From contig NZ_CP029463.1 of the NCBI RefSeq assembly GCF_003148385.1, positions 2,356,001 through 2,420,000 on the forward strand: DNA of 64,000 bases. Direction: 5' to 3'. Shown piece after piece: positions 15,646 to 25,443 of the stretch. The DNA comes from Flavobacterium sediminis (GTDB lineage: Bacteria; Bacteroidota; Bacteroidia; Flavobacteriales; Flavobacteriaceae). The notes under the pieces are model-generated. The model had not been told where the DNA came from. It searched no databases and saw nothing but the letters and a program-made list of their open reading frames with translations. The stretch's first letter is position 1. The number at the start of each line of letters is the position of its first letter. Both the position numbers and the translations under genes were made by a program.

Positions 15646-16740
15646 TTAAAAATATTGAACCGGGTTTGTATTTTCCTCTGATAAAATGATTGCAAAATTA
15701 GTGATTTTTTCTTTAAGATAATCAACAATATAATTTTTTGTAAATCTTTCACTTTCAAAATGTCCGATGTCAGCTAGAAGTAGTTTACCTTCTGCTTCAT
15801 AAAATTGGTGGTATTTCAGGTCAGCAGTCAGGAAAGCATCGGCTCCTGCGGCAATAGCATTTTTAATGGCAAAGCTGCCTGATCCGCCTAAAACGGCTAC
15901 TTTTTTAATCTCTTTTCCGGTAAAAGAGCTGTGGCGTATACCGCCGCATTGCATTGTAGTCTTAGTAAGTTCTAATAGTTCAGTTTCAGAAATCGGAGTT
16001 TCAAATTCGCCGATCATTCCCAACCCTATATTCTGATGTAAATTGTCTAAAGAATAGATCTCATAGGCTACTTCTTCGTAGGCATGGTTTCTGAACAATG
16101 CTTTTAATATTTTGCTTTGCAGATGTTTTTCAAACGTAACCTCAATTTTTATCTCAGTATTTTCTACAAATTCAAAGCGTTCTCCTATTTGAGGACTGCT
16201 GTCTTCACCTCCTAAATAGGTTCCTATTCCCTGGCTATTGAAGCTGCAATCTTCATAGTTTCCTATTTTTCCGGCTCCGGAATCAAAAAGTGCATTTCTT
16301 AGTTTTTCGGCATTCTCAGGAATGGTATAGGTGATTAGTTTTTTGATATAGTTGGTTTTAGGAATTAAAATTTTGGTATGGGTTAGTCCTAAAGCATTGC
16401 AGAATATTTTGTTGACCCCTTTTTTGTGATTGTCTAAAGCGGTATGTACAGCATAAATAGCAATATCATGTTTAATGGCTTTAAGAATAGCTCTTTCAAC
16501 ATAATTTTTTCCCGTTATCTTTTTTATACCGCTAAACAGGATAGGGTGAAAGCAGACTACCAGATTGCATTTTTTTTCAACAGCTTCTTCTATGACACTT
16601 TCTAAGGCATCATGACAGACCAAAATTCCACTGACTTCTTGTTCCGGTTGCCCTACCAGCAGGCCAACATTGTCAAAATCTTCAGCATACGAAAGTGGTG
16701 CCATTTCTTCTAAGACCGTAAGAATTTCAGATAACTTCAT
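15646..16740 (-). CDS. Nif3-like dinuclear metal-centre protein
   Basis: A 364-residue member of the Nif3/YbgI (DUF34) family, which forms toroidal hexamers with two metals per subunit. Recognisable parts are the N-terminal YAEDFDNVGLLVG, the metal-site strand NLVVCFHPILFSGIKK, TALDNHKKGVN, and the C-terminal metal-binding AFLTADLKYHQFYEA and DIGHFESE. The middle carries the PII/CutA-like insertion usual in the longer bacterial form. The biochemical role is not firmly known; a GTP cyclohydrolase I type 2 label is often transferred but is doubtful. It forms an operon with the coiled-coil gene downstream and is divergent from lpxK. Confidence 0.88.
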   Translation of the reverse strand: MKLSEILTVLEEMAPLSYAEDFDNVGLLVGQPEQEVSGILVCHDALESVIEEAVEKKCNLVVCFHPILFSGIKKITGKNYVERAILKAIKHDIAIYAVHTALDNHKKGVNKIFCNALGLTHTKILIPKTNYIKKLITYTIPENAEKLRNALFDSGAGKIGNYEDCSFNSQGIGTYLGGEDSSPQIGERFEFVENTEIKIEVTFEKHLQSKILKALFRNHAYEEVAYEIYSLDNLHQNIGLGMIGEFETPISETELLELTKTTMQCGGIRHSSFTGKEIKKVAVLGGSGSFAIKNAIAAGADAFLTADLKYHQFYEAEGKLLLADIGHFESERFTKNYIVDYLKEKITNFAIILSEENTNPVQYF

Positions 16741-16791
16741 GGACTGATATTTTTATTTCTATCAAAGATAAAAAAATGCTACTTTCGTACT

Positions 16792-17784
16792 ATGAATTTA
16801 TTACGAAAATTACTCTTTCCGTTAGGATTTGTATATTGGATGGTGACTTATTGCCGAAATCTGTTCTATGATTTAGGGTGGCTTAAGAGCTATACATTTT
16901 CTTTGCCGGTTATAGCCGTAGGAAATTTAAGTGTGGGTGGAACCGGAAAAACACCTCATATAGAATATTTAGTCCGCTTATTACAAAATAAGAAAGTAGC
17001 GACTTTAAGCAGAGGGTATGGACGTAAAACGAAAGGTTTTATTTTAGCAGATGAAAGAGCTAATGCTGCGACTATCGGTGATGAGCCTTTTCAATTCTAT
17101 TCTAAATTTAAAGAAGTTGCTGTTGCAGTAGATGCAGATCGCAGAAATGGTATTGAGAAATTACAGGAATTAATACATCCGGAAGTGATTTTACTGGATG
17201 ATGCTTTTCAGCATCGCAGAGTGCAAGCCGGATTTTATATTTTATTAACGGATTACAATCATTTGTTTACACGGGATTATATTTTACCCTTCGGAGATCT
17301 TCGTGAGCCTTCAATCGGGAAAAGGAGAGCAAACGTGATAATTGTCACTAAATGTCCCGATGATATTTCTGAAATTGCAATGCAAAATATCAAGAAGGAA
17401 TTAAATGTTGCTGTACCGATATTCTTTAGCCGGATAAAATATGATGATTTTTTATGGGGCTGGAAAGAAAAAGTAGAAGTACAGCATTTGATCGAAAGTA
17501 AATTGATCGTTGCCGGCATAGCCAATCCGACCGGATTTGTAAAATTCTTAAAAGGAGAAAAGGATGAGGTTATGTTGTTTCCGGATCACCATGATTTTAC
17601 GGATAAGGATATAGAAAACATACTGAAGACGGCGAAGGGAAGAAGAATTGTGACCACGGAGAAAGATTATATGAGGTTAAAAGGAAAAATTCAAGAACAA
17701 TCAATAGGGTATTTACCCATAACAGTTGAGATCATTGAGAACCAAGATGAATTAAATAAATTAATACTTAATTATGTGGGATAA
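16792..17784 (+). CDS. lpxK: Tetraacyldisaccharide 4'-kinase
   Basis: LpxK phosphorylates the 4' position of the lipid A disaccharide at the inner face of the cytoplasmic membrane. The 330-residue protein has an N-terminal membrane-associated helix (LLRKLLFPLGFVYWMVTYC), the family's P-loop VGNLSVGGTGKTP (about residues 42-54), LSRGYGRKTKGF, and the LLDDAFQHRRV motif containing the catalytic Asp and His. It is complete and typical. Its end overlaps the start of the purine nucleoside phosphorylase gene by 11 bases, so the two are translationally linked. Confidence 0.95.
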   Translation: MNLLRKLLFPLGFVYWMVTYCRNLFYDLGWLKSYTFSLPVIAVGNLSVGGTGKTPHIEYLVRLLQNKKVATLSRGYGRKTKGFILADERANAATIGDEPFQFYSKFKEVAVAVDADRRNGIEKLQELIHPEVILLDDAFQHRRVQAGFYILLTDYNHLFTRDYILPFGDLREPSIGKRRANVIIVTKCPDDISEIAMQNIKKELNVAVPIFFSRIKYDDFLWGWKEKVEVQHLIESKLIVAGIANPTGFVKFLKGEKDEVMLFPDHHDFTDKDIENILKTAKGRRIVTTEKDYMRLKGKIQEQSIGYLPITVEIIENQDELNKLILNYVG

Positions 17785-18589
17785 AGTACAGGAAAGCATA
17801 GCTTTTTTAAAAGATAAAACCCATGGTTTTGAACCGGAATATGGAATTATTTTAGGATCAGGCTTAGGAGGGTTTGCTGATGATATAACAATTGAATATA
17901 CAATTGAGTATAAAGATATACCGCATTTTCCGGTGTCAACAGTAGAAGGACATAAAGGAGCCTTACTTTTCGGAACTATAGGTACTAAGAAAGTAATGGC
18001 AATGCAAGGACGCTTTCACTATTATGAAGGATATACGATGAAAGAGGTAACTTTTCCGGTGCGGGTAATGAAATTCTTAGGAATTAACAAGGTTATTGTT
18101 TCCAATGCTTCAGGAGGTGTCAACCCCGGTTTTAAAGTCGGAGATGTTATGATGATCAAAGATCATATCAATATGATGCCGGATCATCCGTTAAGAGGGA
18201 AGAATGACGAACGTTTCGGACCGAGATTTTTGAACATGAGCGAACCTTATTGCCGAAAAATGATGGCTAAGGCAACTGAAATAGCACAAAATCTGAATTT
18301 TGAATTAAAAACAGGAGTGTATTTAGCACTACAGGGGCCAACATTTGAAACGCTGGCAGAATATCGCATGGTAAAAGCAATAGGAGCAGACTGTGTAGGA
18401 ATGTCTACAGTTCCCGAAGTTATTGTAGCACGCCATATGGACATGGATTGTTTTGGCGTTTCTGTTATTACAGATATGGGAGATGAGGCTAATATCAATG
18501 AGGTAAATCATGAAGAAGTACTCTTAGCTGCTCAAAAAGCCGAACCTCATGTAAGAGATCTGATCCGGAATTTTATTTTGGAATATTAA
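17774..18589 (+). CDS. Purine nucleoside phosphorylase
   Basis: A 271-residue trimeric-type purine nucleoside phosphorylase that splits inosine and guanosine to base and ribose 1-phosphate. It shows the phosphate-binding GSGLGGFADD, GRFHYYEGY, the NASGGVNPGFKVGDVM stretch, and the purine-site GADCVGMSTVPEV. It is the PunA/DeoD-II type, not the hexameric E. coli DeoD. The start lies inside the lpxK 3' end, and the gene ends convergently with 17 bases of overlap with the hybrid kinase gene. Confidence 0.93.
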   Translation: MWDKVQESIAFLKDKTHGFEPEYGIILGSGLGGFADDITIEYTIEYKDIPHFPVSTVEGHKGALLFGTIGTKKVMAMQGRFHYYEGYTMKEVTFPVRVMKFLGINKVIVSNASGGVNPGFKVGDVMMIKDHINMMPDHPLRGKNDERFGPRFLNMSEPYCRKMMAKATEIAQNLNFELKTGVYLALQGPTFETLAEYRMVKAIGADCVGMSTVPEVIVARHMDMDCFGVSVITDMGDEANINEVNHEEVLLAAQKAEPHVRDLIRNFILEY

Positions 18590-20780
18590 GATATTCTGAA
18601 ATAACGGCATAAAAATTATCAGGAATGAATGGTTTGGTAATCACATCATTCATTCCGTAAGATAATAGCATTTCTCTGTTTTCGTTAAGGGAAATTGCCG
18701 TTAGGGCAATAATCGGAGTATCAGTGTCAAATTCACGAATGGCAGCAGTAGCTTCTGTACCGTTAATGCCCGGCAAATGTACATCCATTAGAACCAAGTC
18801 ATAATGATGATCTTTCAAATGTTCTATGGCTTCTTCACCATTGTCTATGATCGTGCATTTTACTTCTTTTTTCTCAAGCATTTTTAATGTGATCATCTGA
18901 TTGATCTTGTTGTCCTCTACTAAAAGAACTGACTTGTCTTTAAAACATTGATTTTCAGTATTAGGATGAAATATTTTCTGTTCGGATAATTCTTTACCTT
19001 TTTCAAAATCAACTACAAAGCGGAAAGAAGTACCTTTGTCTGTGTCGCTTTCCAGCTTTACTTCAGTGCCTAAAAGTTCTAAGATTTTCTTTACGATAGA
19101 TAATCCTAAGCCGGTACCACCATATGTCCGGTTAATTTCAACGGATCCCTGACTAAAACTGTCAAAAATAGTTTCTTGTTTGTCTTTTGGGATACCAATA
19201 CCGTTGTCACGTACCTCAAAATATAATTTGATATTCGTATTACTTTCATTCAGTTTTTTTACCGTAAACCATACATCTCCGTTTTTGGTAAATTTAATGG
19301 CATTATTCATCAAATTGATAATCACCTGAGAGAGTTTAGTCGGATCCCCGATCAAATAATGATGAATAGAATCGTCAATATCCAGATGACAGTTTACTTT
19401 ATTCTCATGTATAAATTCGTTAAATGAATTTCTGATATTAGTAGTTAGTTCGTGAATATTGAAACTTATTTTTTCAACGAGTATCTTATCAGATTCCAGA
19501 CGGTTAATTTCTAAGATGTCGTTGATGAAGTTTAAGAGGTAGTTTCCGGAAAATTCTAAAGATTTCAGATAATTTAACTGATTGGCTCTCGGTTTTTCCT
19601 GAAGCAATAAATAGGTGATTCCGTTGATGGCATTCAAGGGTGTTCTCAATTCGTGACTCACTGTAGCCATGAACTCAGCACGGGCTTTGGAGGCTTTTTC
19701 TACCTTTTCTTTTTCTTTAATTAGTTCTTTATTCTTTTCTTTTAAAAGTTTGTTTGTACTTATTCTGATCTTATTGTTCTTGTATAACGACAAGCTTAAA
19801 AGGGATAGAATTGAAATCAAAGCAATACTCAAAATACTGATTAACTTAGAAAAGCGCAATGTTTTTTGTTGACTCTTTTTTTCTTTATCCAGTAATTCAA
19901 TTGTTTTTAACTGTTTTTCAAACTGAATTTTATCGTAAGCATTTTCGTTGACATAATTGCTGTAAAAGTTTCCTATAGAGTCTGTTATAGTAGCATATAG
20001 AGCAAGATATTTATATGATTTTTCATAATCAGTATTTGCTTTATAGGTATCACTGATTTGTTTCAGAACTTTTTTTTGCAGGTTGAGGTTCTTAGGTCCA
20101 TTTGAATTTAAAGTGAGTGCCTTGTTAAGCAGATTAATACTTTCGTTATAATTTTTATTTCCAAATTCAATCAGGGATAATTGATAAAGAGCTTCGATTC
20201 GAGTCTCGGTAAGGGCTTCATTTTCGTTAGAGTTAATAATGATCCTTTTAAATATTTTTGAAGCTTCTTCTTTTTCACCTTTTTCAGTAAGCAGGATTGC
20301 TTTTTGTAAGTTGATGAGTTCAATAGCATCCGTGAAGTTAAGTTCTTGAAAGATAAGCGAGGCTTTTTTAAAATAGATATCAGAAAGTTCAGGTTTGTTT
20401 TTAGCAATATAACATTTTCCTAAGTTGTAATAAGCCAGAGCCAAATTCGATTTAGGAACATTTTTCCCGTAAGAGTTAATGCTTCTGATGTAATTGTCAA
20501 TAGCGTCATCAATCTTTTGAATTTCAAAATAAATACCACCTAAGACTAAGTAACAATCTCCCAGTTTGCTTTGGAGATTGCTGTTTTTGGCAAAATCAAT
20601 TGCTTTTTCAGTATAAAAAATGGCTTTGTTGAATGATTTTTTATCTTCCTTATTGAAGATAGCAATCTCTAAATAGTAGTCTACACTATCATTAATTTTA
20701 GCGACTTCTTTGTATAAGGCTTGAGATTTCCCTGAAAAAGGGAAAAGGACAAACAGTAACAAGAATAGTATTGCTCTCAA
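18573..20780 (-). CDS. TPR hybrid sensor histidine kinase with receiver domain
   Basis: A 735-residue hybrid two-component protein. Order: signal peptide (about residues 1-20), a periplasmic TPR array (about 30-290), one membrane helix (about 313-333), a short coiled coil, a HisKA domain with phospho-acceptor His376 (TVSHELRTPLNAI), a HATPase_c domain (N-box INLMNNAIKF, G1 DNGIGI, G2 GGTGLGLSIV), and a C-terminal receiver with Asp666 (LVLMDVHLPG) and the conserved Lys in ITKPF. This architecture is common in Flavobacteriaceae. No DNA-binding output domain is attached, so phosphate probably passes to a partner elsewhere. The signal sensed is unknown. Overlaps the end of the phosphorylase gene. 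Confidence 0.92.
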   Translation of the reverse strand: MRAILFLLLFVLFPFSGKSQALYKEVAKINDSVDYYLEIAIFNKEDKKSFNKAIFYTEKAIDFAKNSNLQSKLGDCYLVLGGIYFEIQKIDDAIDNYIRSINSYGKNVPKSNLALAYYNLGKCYIAKNKPELSDIYFKKASLIFQELNFTDAIELINLQKAILLTEKGEKEEASKIFKRIIINSNENEALTETRIEALYQLSLIEFGNKNYNESINLLNKALTLNSNGPKNLNLQKKVLKQISDTYKANTDYEKSYKYLALYATITDSIGNFYSNYVNENAYDKIQFEKQLKTIELLDKEKKSQQKTLRFSKLISILSIALISILSLLSLSLYKNNKIRISTNKLLKEKNKELIKEKEKVEKASKARAEFMATVSHELRTPLNAINGITYLLLQEKPRANQLNYLKSLEFSGNYLLNFINDILEINRLESDKILVEKISFNIHELTTNIRNSFNEFIHENKVNCHLDIDDSIHHYLIGDPTKLSQVIINLMNNAIKFTKNGDVWFTVKKLNESNTNIKLYFEVRDNGIGIPKDKQETIFDSFSQGSVEINRTYGGTGLGLSIVKKILELLGTEVKLESDTDKGTSFRFVVDFEKGKELSEQKIFHPNTENQCFKDKSVLLVEDNKINQMITLKMLEKKEVKCTIIDNGEEAIEHLKDHHYDLVLMDVHLPGINGTEATAAIREFDTDTPIIALTAISLNENREMLLSYGMNDVITKPFIPDNFYAVISEYLNIPK

Positions 20781-20845
20781 ACTTTTAGATAATTTAAAAA
20801 CAGGTTAAAGTCCATTGTAAAGAGGGGATATAAATATATGAAAAA

Positions 20846-21850
20846 TTATTTATTTGCCATGAAATCGATTAAATTGATTAATCGGGACGAATAACCGATT
20901 TCATTGTCATACCAGCCCACGACTTTAACCATTCTGTCAATTACAGAGGTCAATTGGGCATCAAATAAACACGAATGGGTATTTCCTAATATATCAACAG
21001 ATACAATAGGATCCTCTGTGTAGGCTAAAACTCCTTTTAAGTTGGTTTCAGAGGCTCTTTTAAATGCCTCATTTATTTCTTCGATGCTTACTTTTCGTTT
21101 GACATTAAAAGTGATATCCGTTAAAGATCCGTCAGGTACCGGTACGCGAATACCGCAACCTCCTATTTTTTCATTCAATTCCGGAAAAATTTTAGTTAAG
21201 GCTTTGGCCGCTCCCGTTGTGGTCGGAACAATAGATTGCGCCGCTCCTCGAGCTCGTCTCAAATCCTTATGAGGTTGGTCGTGTAAACTTTGATCGGTAG
21301 TGTAGGAATGCACTGTGGTAATATATGCCTGTTCAATATCGCAGAGTTCTTGGATTACCTTAATCATAGGCGCAGCGTTGTTAGTAGTACAACTGGCATT
21401 CGAGATCACGAGTTCTGATCCGTCTATCAGATACTCATTTACTCCGAGGACGATGGTTTTTATTTTGTCATCTTCCGGCGGTGCTGATAAGATTACTTTT
21501 TTAGCTCCGGATTCAATGTGTTGCAGCGCCAGTTCCTGCGTTTTGAATTTTCCGGTTGATTCAACTACAAAGTCTATGTCTAACGATTTCCAATCCAGAT
21601 TTTTGATTTCTTTTTCATGGAAAAAGTGAATGAGTTTTTCATCAACTAAAATGCCCTCGTCAGTACTGTTAATAGTATTGGGTAAAATACCATGAATACT
21701 ATCATATTTCAGTAAGTGACTCATGGTTTTGTTGTCAGCGATATCGTTAATAGCTACAACTTCTATTGTCGGATGATTAATGAGTAAACGGAAAAGATTT
21801 CGGCCAATTCGTCCGAAACCGTTTATTGCTATTTTTATTTCTTTTGACAT
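20846..21850 (-). CDS. gap: Glyceraldehyde-3-phosphate dehydrogenase
   Basis: Type I GAPDH, 334 residues, linking glyceraldehyde-3-phosphate and 1,3-bisphosphoglycerate with NAD(P). It has the Rossmann start INGFGRIGRNLFRLL, the catalytic Cys in NASCTTNNAAP, the catalytic His in VHSYTTDQ, and the C-terminal WYDNEIGYSSRL. SCTTNNAAP instead of the commoner SCTTNCLAP is a variant I associate with one of the GAPDH paralogues of flavobacteria, so this may not be the only gap gene in the genome. It sits between the AlkD-like gene and the hybrid kinase on the same strand. Confidence 0.95.
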   Translation of the reverse strand: MSKEIKIAINGFGRIGRNLFRLLINHPTIEVVAINDIADNKTMSHLLKYDSIHGILPNTINSTDEGILVDEKLIHFFHEKEIKNLDWKSLDIDFVVESTGKFKTQELALQHIESGAKKVILSAPPEDDKIKTIVLGVNEYLIDGSELVISNASCTTNNAAPMIKVIQELCDIEQAYITTVHSYTTDQSLHDQPHKDLRRARGAAQSIVPTTTGAAKALTKIFPELNEKIGGCGIRVPVPDGSLTDITFNVKRKVSIEEINEAFKRASETNLKGVLAYTEDPIVSVDILGNTHSCLFDAQLTSVIDRMVKVVGWYDNEIGYSSRLINLIDFMANK

Positions 21851-21857
21851 AATATTT

Positions 21858-22544
21858 TTACAGGTATTTACCGGCTTCTTTTTTACTAAGGGAACTCAAG
21901 GGGTGATTTTCTATGAATTCAGAAACCCAGTGCGGGTTGCATTTGGAATATTCCCGAAGAGCCCAACCGATAGCTTTGTTGATGAAAAATTCGTTACTGT
22001 TTAAATTTTTAGTGATAGCCTGACTTAAAAAGAGGGTGTCGGTTTCTTGTTTGAACTTTAATTGGCAAATGATGCCGGTTCTTTTAAGCCAGATGTTTTC
22101 TGATGCCGACCATTGTAAAACATCTTGTTTGACCTCCGGATAATTTCGGACTATAAAACCGATAAGATGACTGGCTATTAGATCAACACTGTCCCACCAG
22201 GATTTTGTTATAATCAGGTATTTGAGCTGATTCAGATCAGCAGGTGTAAGGTGTTTTTTTTTAGTGATTAAATAATCAAGAGCACTATATTGAAATTCCC
22301 TCTCTTTTAAGTCCCAAAGCGATTGAACCCAATCCCAGTTGATTTTTTTTTCGCTTTTAAAACGCTGTAAAAAAGGTTTTTGCAGTTTGCTGCGAACAGG
22401 TGTCTGAATGCCTAAAAATGGAAAATTATTTTTCATATAATTTTCCATTTTCAAACGCTTCTCAGGATTGCTGTGAGAATAAAAAATAGCCGTTAGTTGC
22501 TCTATCTCCACAACAAAAATCTTAATGAATGTGTTTTTCAGCAT
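21858..22544 (-). CDS. DNA alkylation repair protein, AlkD-like
   Basis: A HEAT-like-repeat protein of the AlkC/AlkD family, which excises N3- and N7-alkylated purines without base flipping. Family features are [16 protein letters not shown] near the start, [34 protein letters not shown] (with the conserved Trp-Asp), and the end [23 protein letters not shown]. The usual N-terminus ([21 protein letters not shown]) suggests the real start may be the GTG at 22511 instead of the upstream codon at 22544, which lies inside lipA; then the protein has 217 residues. It is translationally close to lipA and precedes gap. Confidence 0.85.
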   Translation of the reverse strand: MLKNTFIKIFVVEIEQLTAIFYSHSNPEKRLKMENYMKNNFPFLGIQTPVRSKLQKPFLQRFKSEKKINWDWVQSLWDLKEREFQYSALDYLITKKKHLTPADLNQLKYLIITKSWWDSVDLIASHLIGFIVRNYPEVKQDVLQWSASENIWLKRTGIICQLKFKQETDTLFLSQAITKNLNSNEFFINKAIGWALREYSKCNPHWVSEFIENHPLSSLSKKEAGKYL

Positions 22545-23403
22545 GATAAGAAGAACGTACTAAAGCACCACTTTCTACATGTCTGAAACCTAATTCTTTT
22601 CCTATTTTTTCGTATTTTTCAAATTGCTCCGGTGTGATAAATTCTTTCACGGGCAAATGTTTTTTACTAGGTTGTAAATACTGTCCTATAGTAACAATAT
22701 CAACTTTAGCATCTTTCAGGTCGTGCAAGGTTTGAATCACTTCTTCTTCTGTTTCGCCTAAACCTAACATGATTCCTGATTTGGTTCTGTTGATGCCTTG
22801 CTCTTTTAAATAGCGCAACACTTCCAGACTTCTGTCGTATTTAGCCTGAATACGTACTTCACGGGTTAAACGGCGTACGGTTTCCATATTATGAGAAACA
22901 ACTTCAGGAGCAACCGCAATGATACGGTCAATGTTTTTTTCTACTCCTTGAAAATCAGGAATTAATGTTTCTAAAGTGGTATGAGGGTTCATACGACGTA
23001 TAGCTTTAACCGTTTCAGCCCAAATAATGGATCCCATATCTTTTAGGTCATCACGATCCACACTGGTAATAACAGCGTGTTTGATGTTCATTAACTTAAT
23101 GGAACGTGCTACTTTTTCAGGTTCTTCCCAGTCTACATCTTCTGGTCTTCCGGTTTTAACACCGCAAAATCCGCAGGAACGGGTACAGATATTACCTAAG
23201 ATCATGAAAGTTGCTGTACCTTCTCCCCAACATTCTCCCATATTCGGGCAACTTCCTGAGGTACAAATAGTATTTAATTTATATTTGTCAACAAGACCTC
23301 TTAACTCGGTATATTTTTTTCCGGTAGGTAATTTAACTCGCAACCATTTCGGTTTGGCTTCTCTTGGAGGAAAAACACTTGCTGTTTCTGTATTCATACT
23401 CAT
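22522..23403 (-). CDS. lipA: Lipoyl synthase
   Basis: Radical SAM enzyme inserting two sulphurs into octanoyl groups on lipoyl domains. The auxiliary cluster motif C-x4-C-x5-C is seen as [12 protein letters not shown], the radical SAM motif as CTRSCGFC, and the C-terminal RSSY motif as [10 protein letters not shown] take the start as the ATG at 23403 ([13 protein letters not shown]), or the ATG two codons later; the sequence matches flavobacterial LipA from MNTE onward. The product is about 293 residues. Confidence 0.96.
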   Translation of the reverse strand: MSMNTETASVFPPREAKPKWLRVKLPTGKKYTELRGLVDKYKLNTICTSGSCPNMGECWGEGTATFMILGNICTRSCGFCGVKTGRPEDVDWEEPEKVARSIKLMNIKHAVITSVDRDDLKDMGSIIWAETVKAIRRMNPHTTLETLIPDFQGVEKNIDRIIAVAPEVVSHNMETVRRLTREVRIQAKYDRSLEVLRYLKEQGINRTKSGIMLGLGETEEEVIQTLHDLKDAKVDIVTIGQYLQPSKKHLPVKEFITPEQFEKYEKIGKELGFRHVESGALVRSSYHAEKHIH

Positions 23404-23460
23404 AATGTGTTTGAAGAGCAAAGATAAGAAGAATTCAAAAAAGAAGTGTTAAGATTGCGT

Positions 23461-24033
23461 TTAAGCTTTTTTCTTTTTAGTAATAGTTTCAGCTAAAAGC
23501 TTCTTAGCACGGAGTAGCTTGATTTTAATATTGTTCAAGGGTTCGTCTAAAGCATCTGCCATTTCCTGATAACTCATTTCCTGAAAATAACGAAGCTGTA
23601 TGACTTCCTGATAAGCAGGTTTTAAGGTTTTAATGTAGTAAAGAAGCCGCGATAAATTTTGTTCGGTAATCAGGTCGTCTTCGGCAGTAGGCGTATCATC
23701 GGCTACATTAAACGTACTGTTATTCTCATCATCGGTCATGTCAACGAATAAAGAAGATTTCTTTTTCCGAAGCATGTCAATGTGTACATTTTTAGCAATA
23801 GCGATCAGCCAAGTGTTAAAACCATATTCCGGATTATAATTGGATATTTTGTCAAATGCTTTGGCGAAAGTTTCAATGACAATATCTTCAGTATCGTGTT
23901 CGTTCTCGGTTCGTTTTAGCATAAATCCATACACTTCATTCCAGTAGAAGTCTAATAAAAAAGTGAAAGCAACCTGATCTCCGGCTTTTGCTTTTTCAAT
24001 GGTACGTTGTATGGCTTCTGAATTTACTTCCAA
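23461..24033 (-). CDS. ECF-type RNA polymerase sigma factor
   Basis: A 190-residue sigma-70 family protein with region 2 (VAFTFLLDFYWNEVYGFMLK, DTEDIVIETFAKAFDKI, FNTWLIAIAKNVHIDMLRKK) and region 4 (LKPAYQEVIQLRYFQEMSYQEMADAL) but no region 1.1 or 3, so it is an ECF sigma. No anti-sigma gene is next to it. The reading frame upstream is closed by a stop and holds no ATG, so a TTG at 24033 is the probable start; it lies inside the last codons of the glycosyltransferase gene, pointing to translational coupling. Targets are unknown. Confidence 0.9.
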   Translation of the reverse strand: MEVNSEAIQRTIEKAKAGDQVAFTFLLDFYWNEVYGFMLKRTENEHDTEDIVIETFAKAFDKISNYNPEYGFNTWLIAIAKNVHIDMLRKKKSSLFVDMTDDENNSTFNVADDTPTAEDDLITEQNLSRLLYYIKTLKPAYQEVIQLRYFQEMSYQEMADALDEPLNNIKIKLLRAKKLLAETITKKKKA

Positions 24034-25139
24034 TGAACCGGTTTTGAAAAAATGTTAGTAATGAAAACGTTTATTTGAGTGAAGATAAGGAAAATTTCGA
24101 TGAAAGGAAACCAATACATCACATCTTTTTCTTTTAATTTTCCAGCAGCAAAGCCTAATGAAAGCCAGGCAAATATATACCGAAAGACAATAATTCCGGT
24201 TACGATCATCCATTGAAACTGAAATGCTAGAAGTAAAACAGCGAGTACAAGGAATAAAAACTGGGAAATAAAGAACGATCCTAATTGAAATTTATCAAAA
24301 GGCTTGTATAATTTAGCGGTAGAAACGTGTCTTCTTTTTTGGTTGAACCACTCTTTGAATCTAGTCTTAGGCATTGAATAGGTAAAACCGGCTTCTGAAA
24401 AGCAAATGTTTGTATTACTTCCGGTAGCAGCCTGATTGATAAACAGATCATCGTCTCCCGAGCGAACCTGCATGTGATCCATGAAACCGCGAACTCTGAA
24501 GAACTCTTCCTTTTTATAGGCTAAATTTCGACCGACACCCATATAAGGTTTGCCGGCTTTTGCCCAGGCAAAATATTGAGTGGCAGTTAAAAGCGTTTCA
24601 AAACGAATGATTTTATTTAGAAACGAATTTTTGATTTTATCATAAGCGCCATACCCCAGAACAATAGTTTTAGTGGCTGAAAAATGAGCCGTCATTTCAG
24701 TAATCCAGTTTTGCGATTGCGGATAACAGTCGGCATCAGTAAAAAGCAGGTATTCGTTCTTGGCGGCTTTAATGCCTAAAGTTAAAGCATATTTTTTATT
24801 GCCCCAGAAAGCTTCGTTATTGTCTACTTTTACCAATTTAACGAAATCGTGTTGTTTAGCAATAGCCTCAAACAGGTCACGTGTTTCGTCGCTGGAAGCA
24901 TCATCGATCAGAACCAGTTCGTATGCCGGATAATTTTGTGATAGTAACAGTGCGATATATTTTTTAATATTCTCGGCTTCATTTTTGGCACAAACAATTA
25001 CCGAAACCGGTAATTTTTTAGGGTTTGGTACTTGAGGTTTGGCAAATGAGAACTTACCGAAAATAAAAACATAGTAAATCAATTGAATGAAAGTGATAAC
25101 ACCTAATCCAATGAGTAAAGTGTTGAGCAAAAGCGTCAT
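24024..25139 (-). CDS. Family 2 glycosyltransferase, membrane-bound
   Basis: A 371-residue processive-type GT2 enzyme. One N-terminal membrane helix (about residues 4-27) precedes the GT-A domain with VSVIVCAKNEAENIKKYI, LVLIDDASSDET, and the metal-binding DxD as TDADC. The acceptor-side motif is SGDDDLF, and QKRRH stands in the place of QxxRW. Three hydrophobic helices follow (about 285-360). It resembles glycosyltransferases that assemble surface polysaccharide. The donor and product are not deducible. It overlaps the sigma-factor start by ten bases. Confidence 0.88.
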   Translation of the reverse strand: MTLLLNTLLIGLGVITFIQLIYYVFIFGKFSFAKPQVPNPKKLPVSVIVCAKNEAENIKKYIALLLSQNYPAYELVLIDDASSDETRDLFEAIAKQHDFVKLVKVDNNEAFWGNKKYALTLGIKAAKNEYLLFTDADCYPQSQNWITEMTAHFSATKTIVLGYGAYDKIKNSFLNKIIRFETLLTATQYFAWAKAGKPYMGVGRNLAYKKEEFFRVRGFMDHMQVRSGDDDLFINQAATGSNTNICFSEAGFTYSMPKTRFKEWFNQKRRHVSTAKLYKPFDKFQLGSFFISQFLFLVLAVLLLAFQFQWMIVTGIIVFRYIFAWLSLGFAAGKLKEKDVMYWFPFIEIFLIFTQINVFITNIFSKPVHWK

Positions 25140-25154
25140 AAAAGTCTAAGGGAA

Positions 25155-25361
25155 TTAGGCTGAATGATTAGTTTCGTTACAGTCTTTGTATTGTTCCGGA
25201 GTTCTTCCGCAGAAGCTACAGGTTTCGCCTTCTTGATTCAAAAACGGACTTTGACTAGCGCAAGTTCCGGCAAATTTTCCGTCTTTTTTAGCCCAAATTT
25301 TAATAGCAAGGCCAATTACACCTAATAACAATAATCCTATAGTAAGTAATGCTAGTTTCAT
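25155..25361 (-). CDS. Small membrane protein with Cys pair
   Basis: A 68-residue protein starting at the ATG at 25361 (MKLALLTIGLLLLG). Residues of about 3-22 form one hydrophobic helix, followed by a short basic stretch and a tail with CxxC (SFCGRTP preceded by TC) and two further cysteines (GTCASQSP, DCNET), which could bind a metal or form disulphides. The same arrangement occurs as an unnamed small protein in other flavobacteria. Function unknown. It is in the same direction as murB upstream and the glycosyltransferase downstream. Confidence 0.7.
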   Translation of the reverse strand: MKLALLTIGLLLLGVIGLAIKIWAKKDGKFAGTCASQSPFLNQEGETCSFCGRTPEQYKDCNETNHSA

Positions 25362-25443
25362 GACAATTCTATTTGACAGCAAATTTACGAAAGAAAAATG
25401 ATTTACAATTCATAATTCGCAATTGATAATTGATAATTTGTAA

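Noticed and set aside
20846..21850. Damage to the GAPDH active site because SCTTNNAAP differs from SCTTNCLAP
   Set aside because: The catalytic Cys and His are present and the variant is one I know from flavobacterial GAPDH, so it is not a defect.
25383..25443. Short AT repeats (AATTGATAATTGATAATT) between murB and the small membrane protein gene
   Set aside because: Simple AT-rich variation of a few units; no length or conservation suggesting function.
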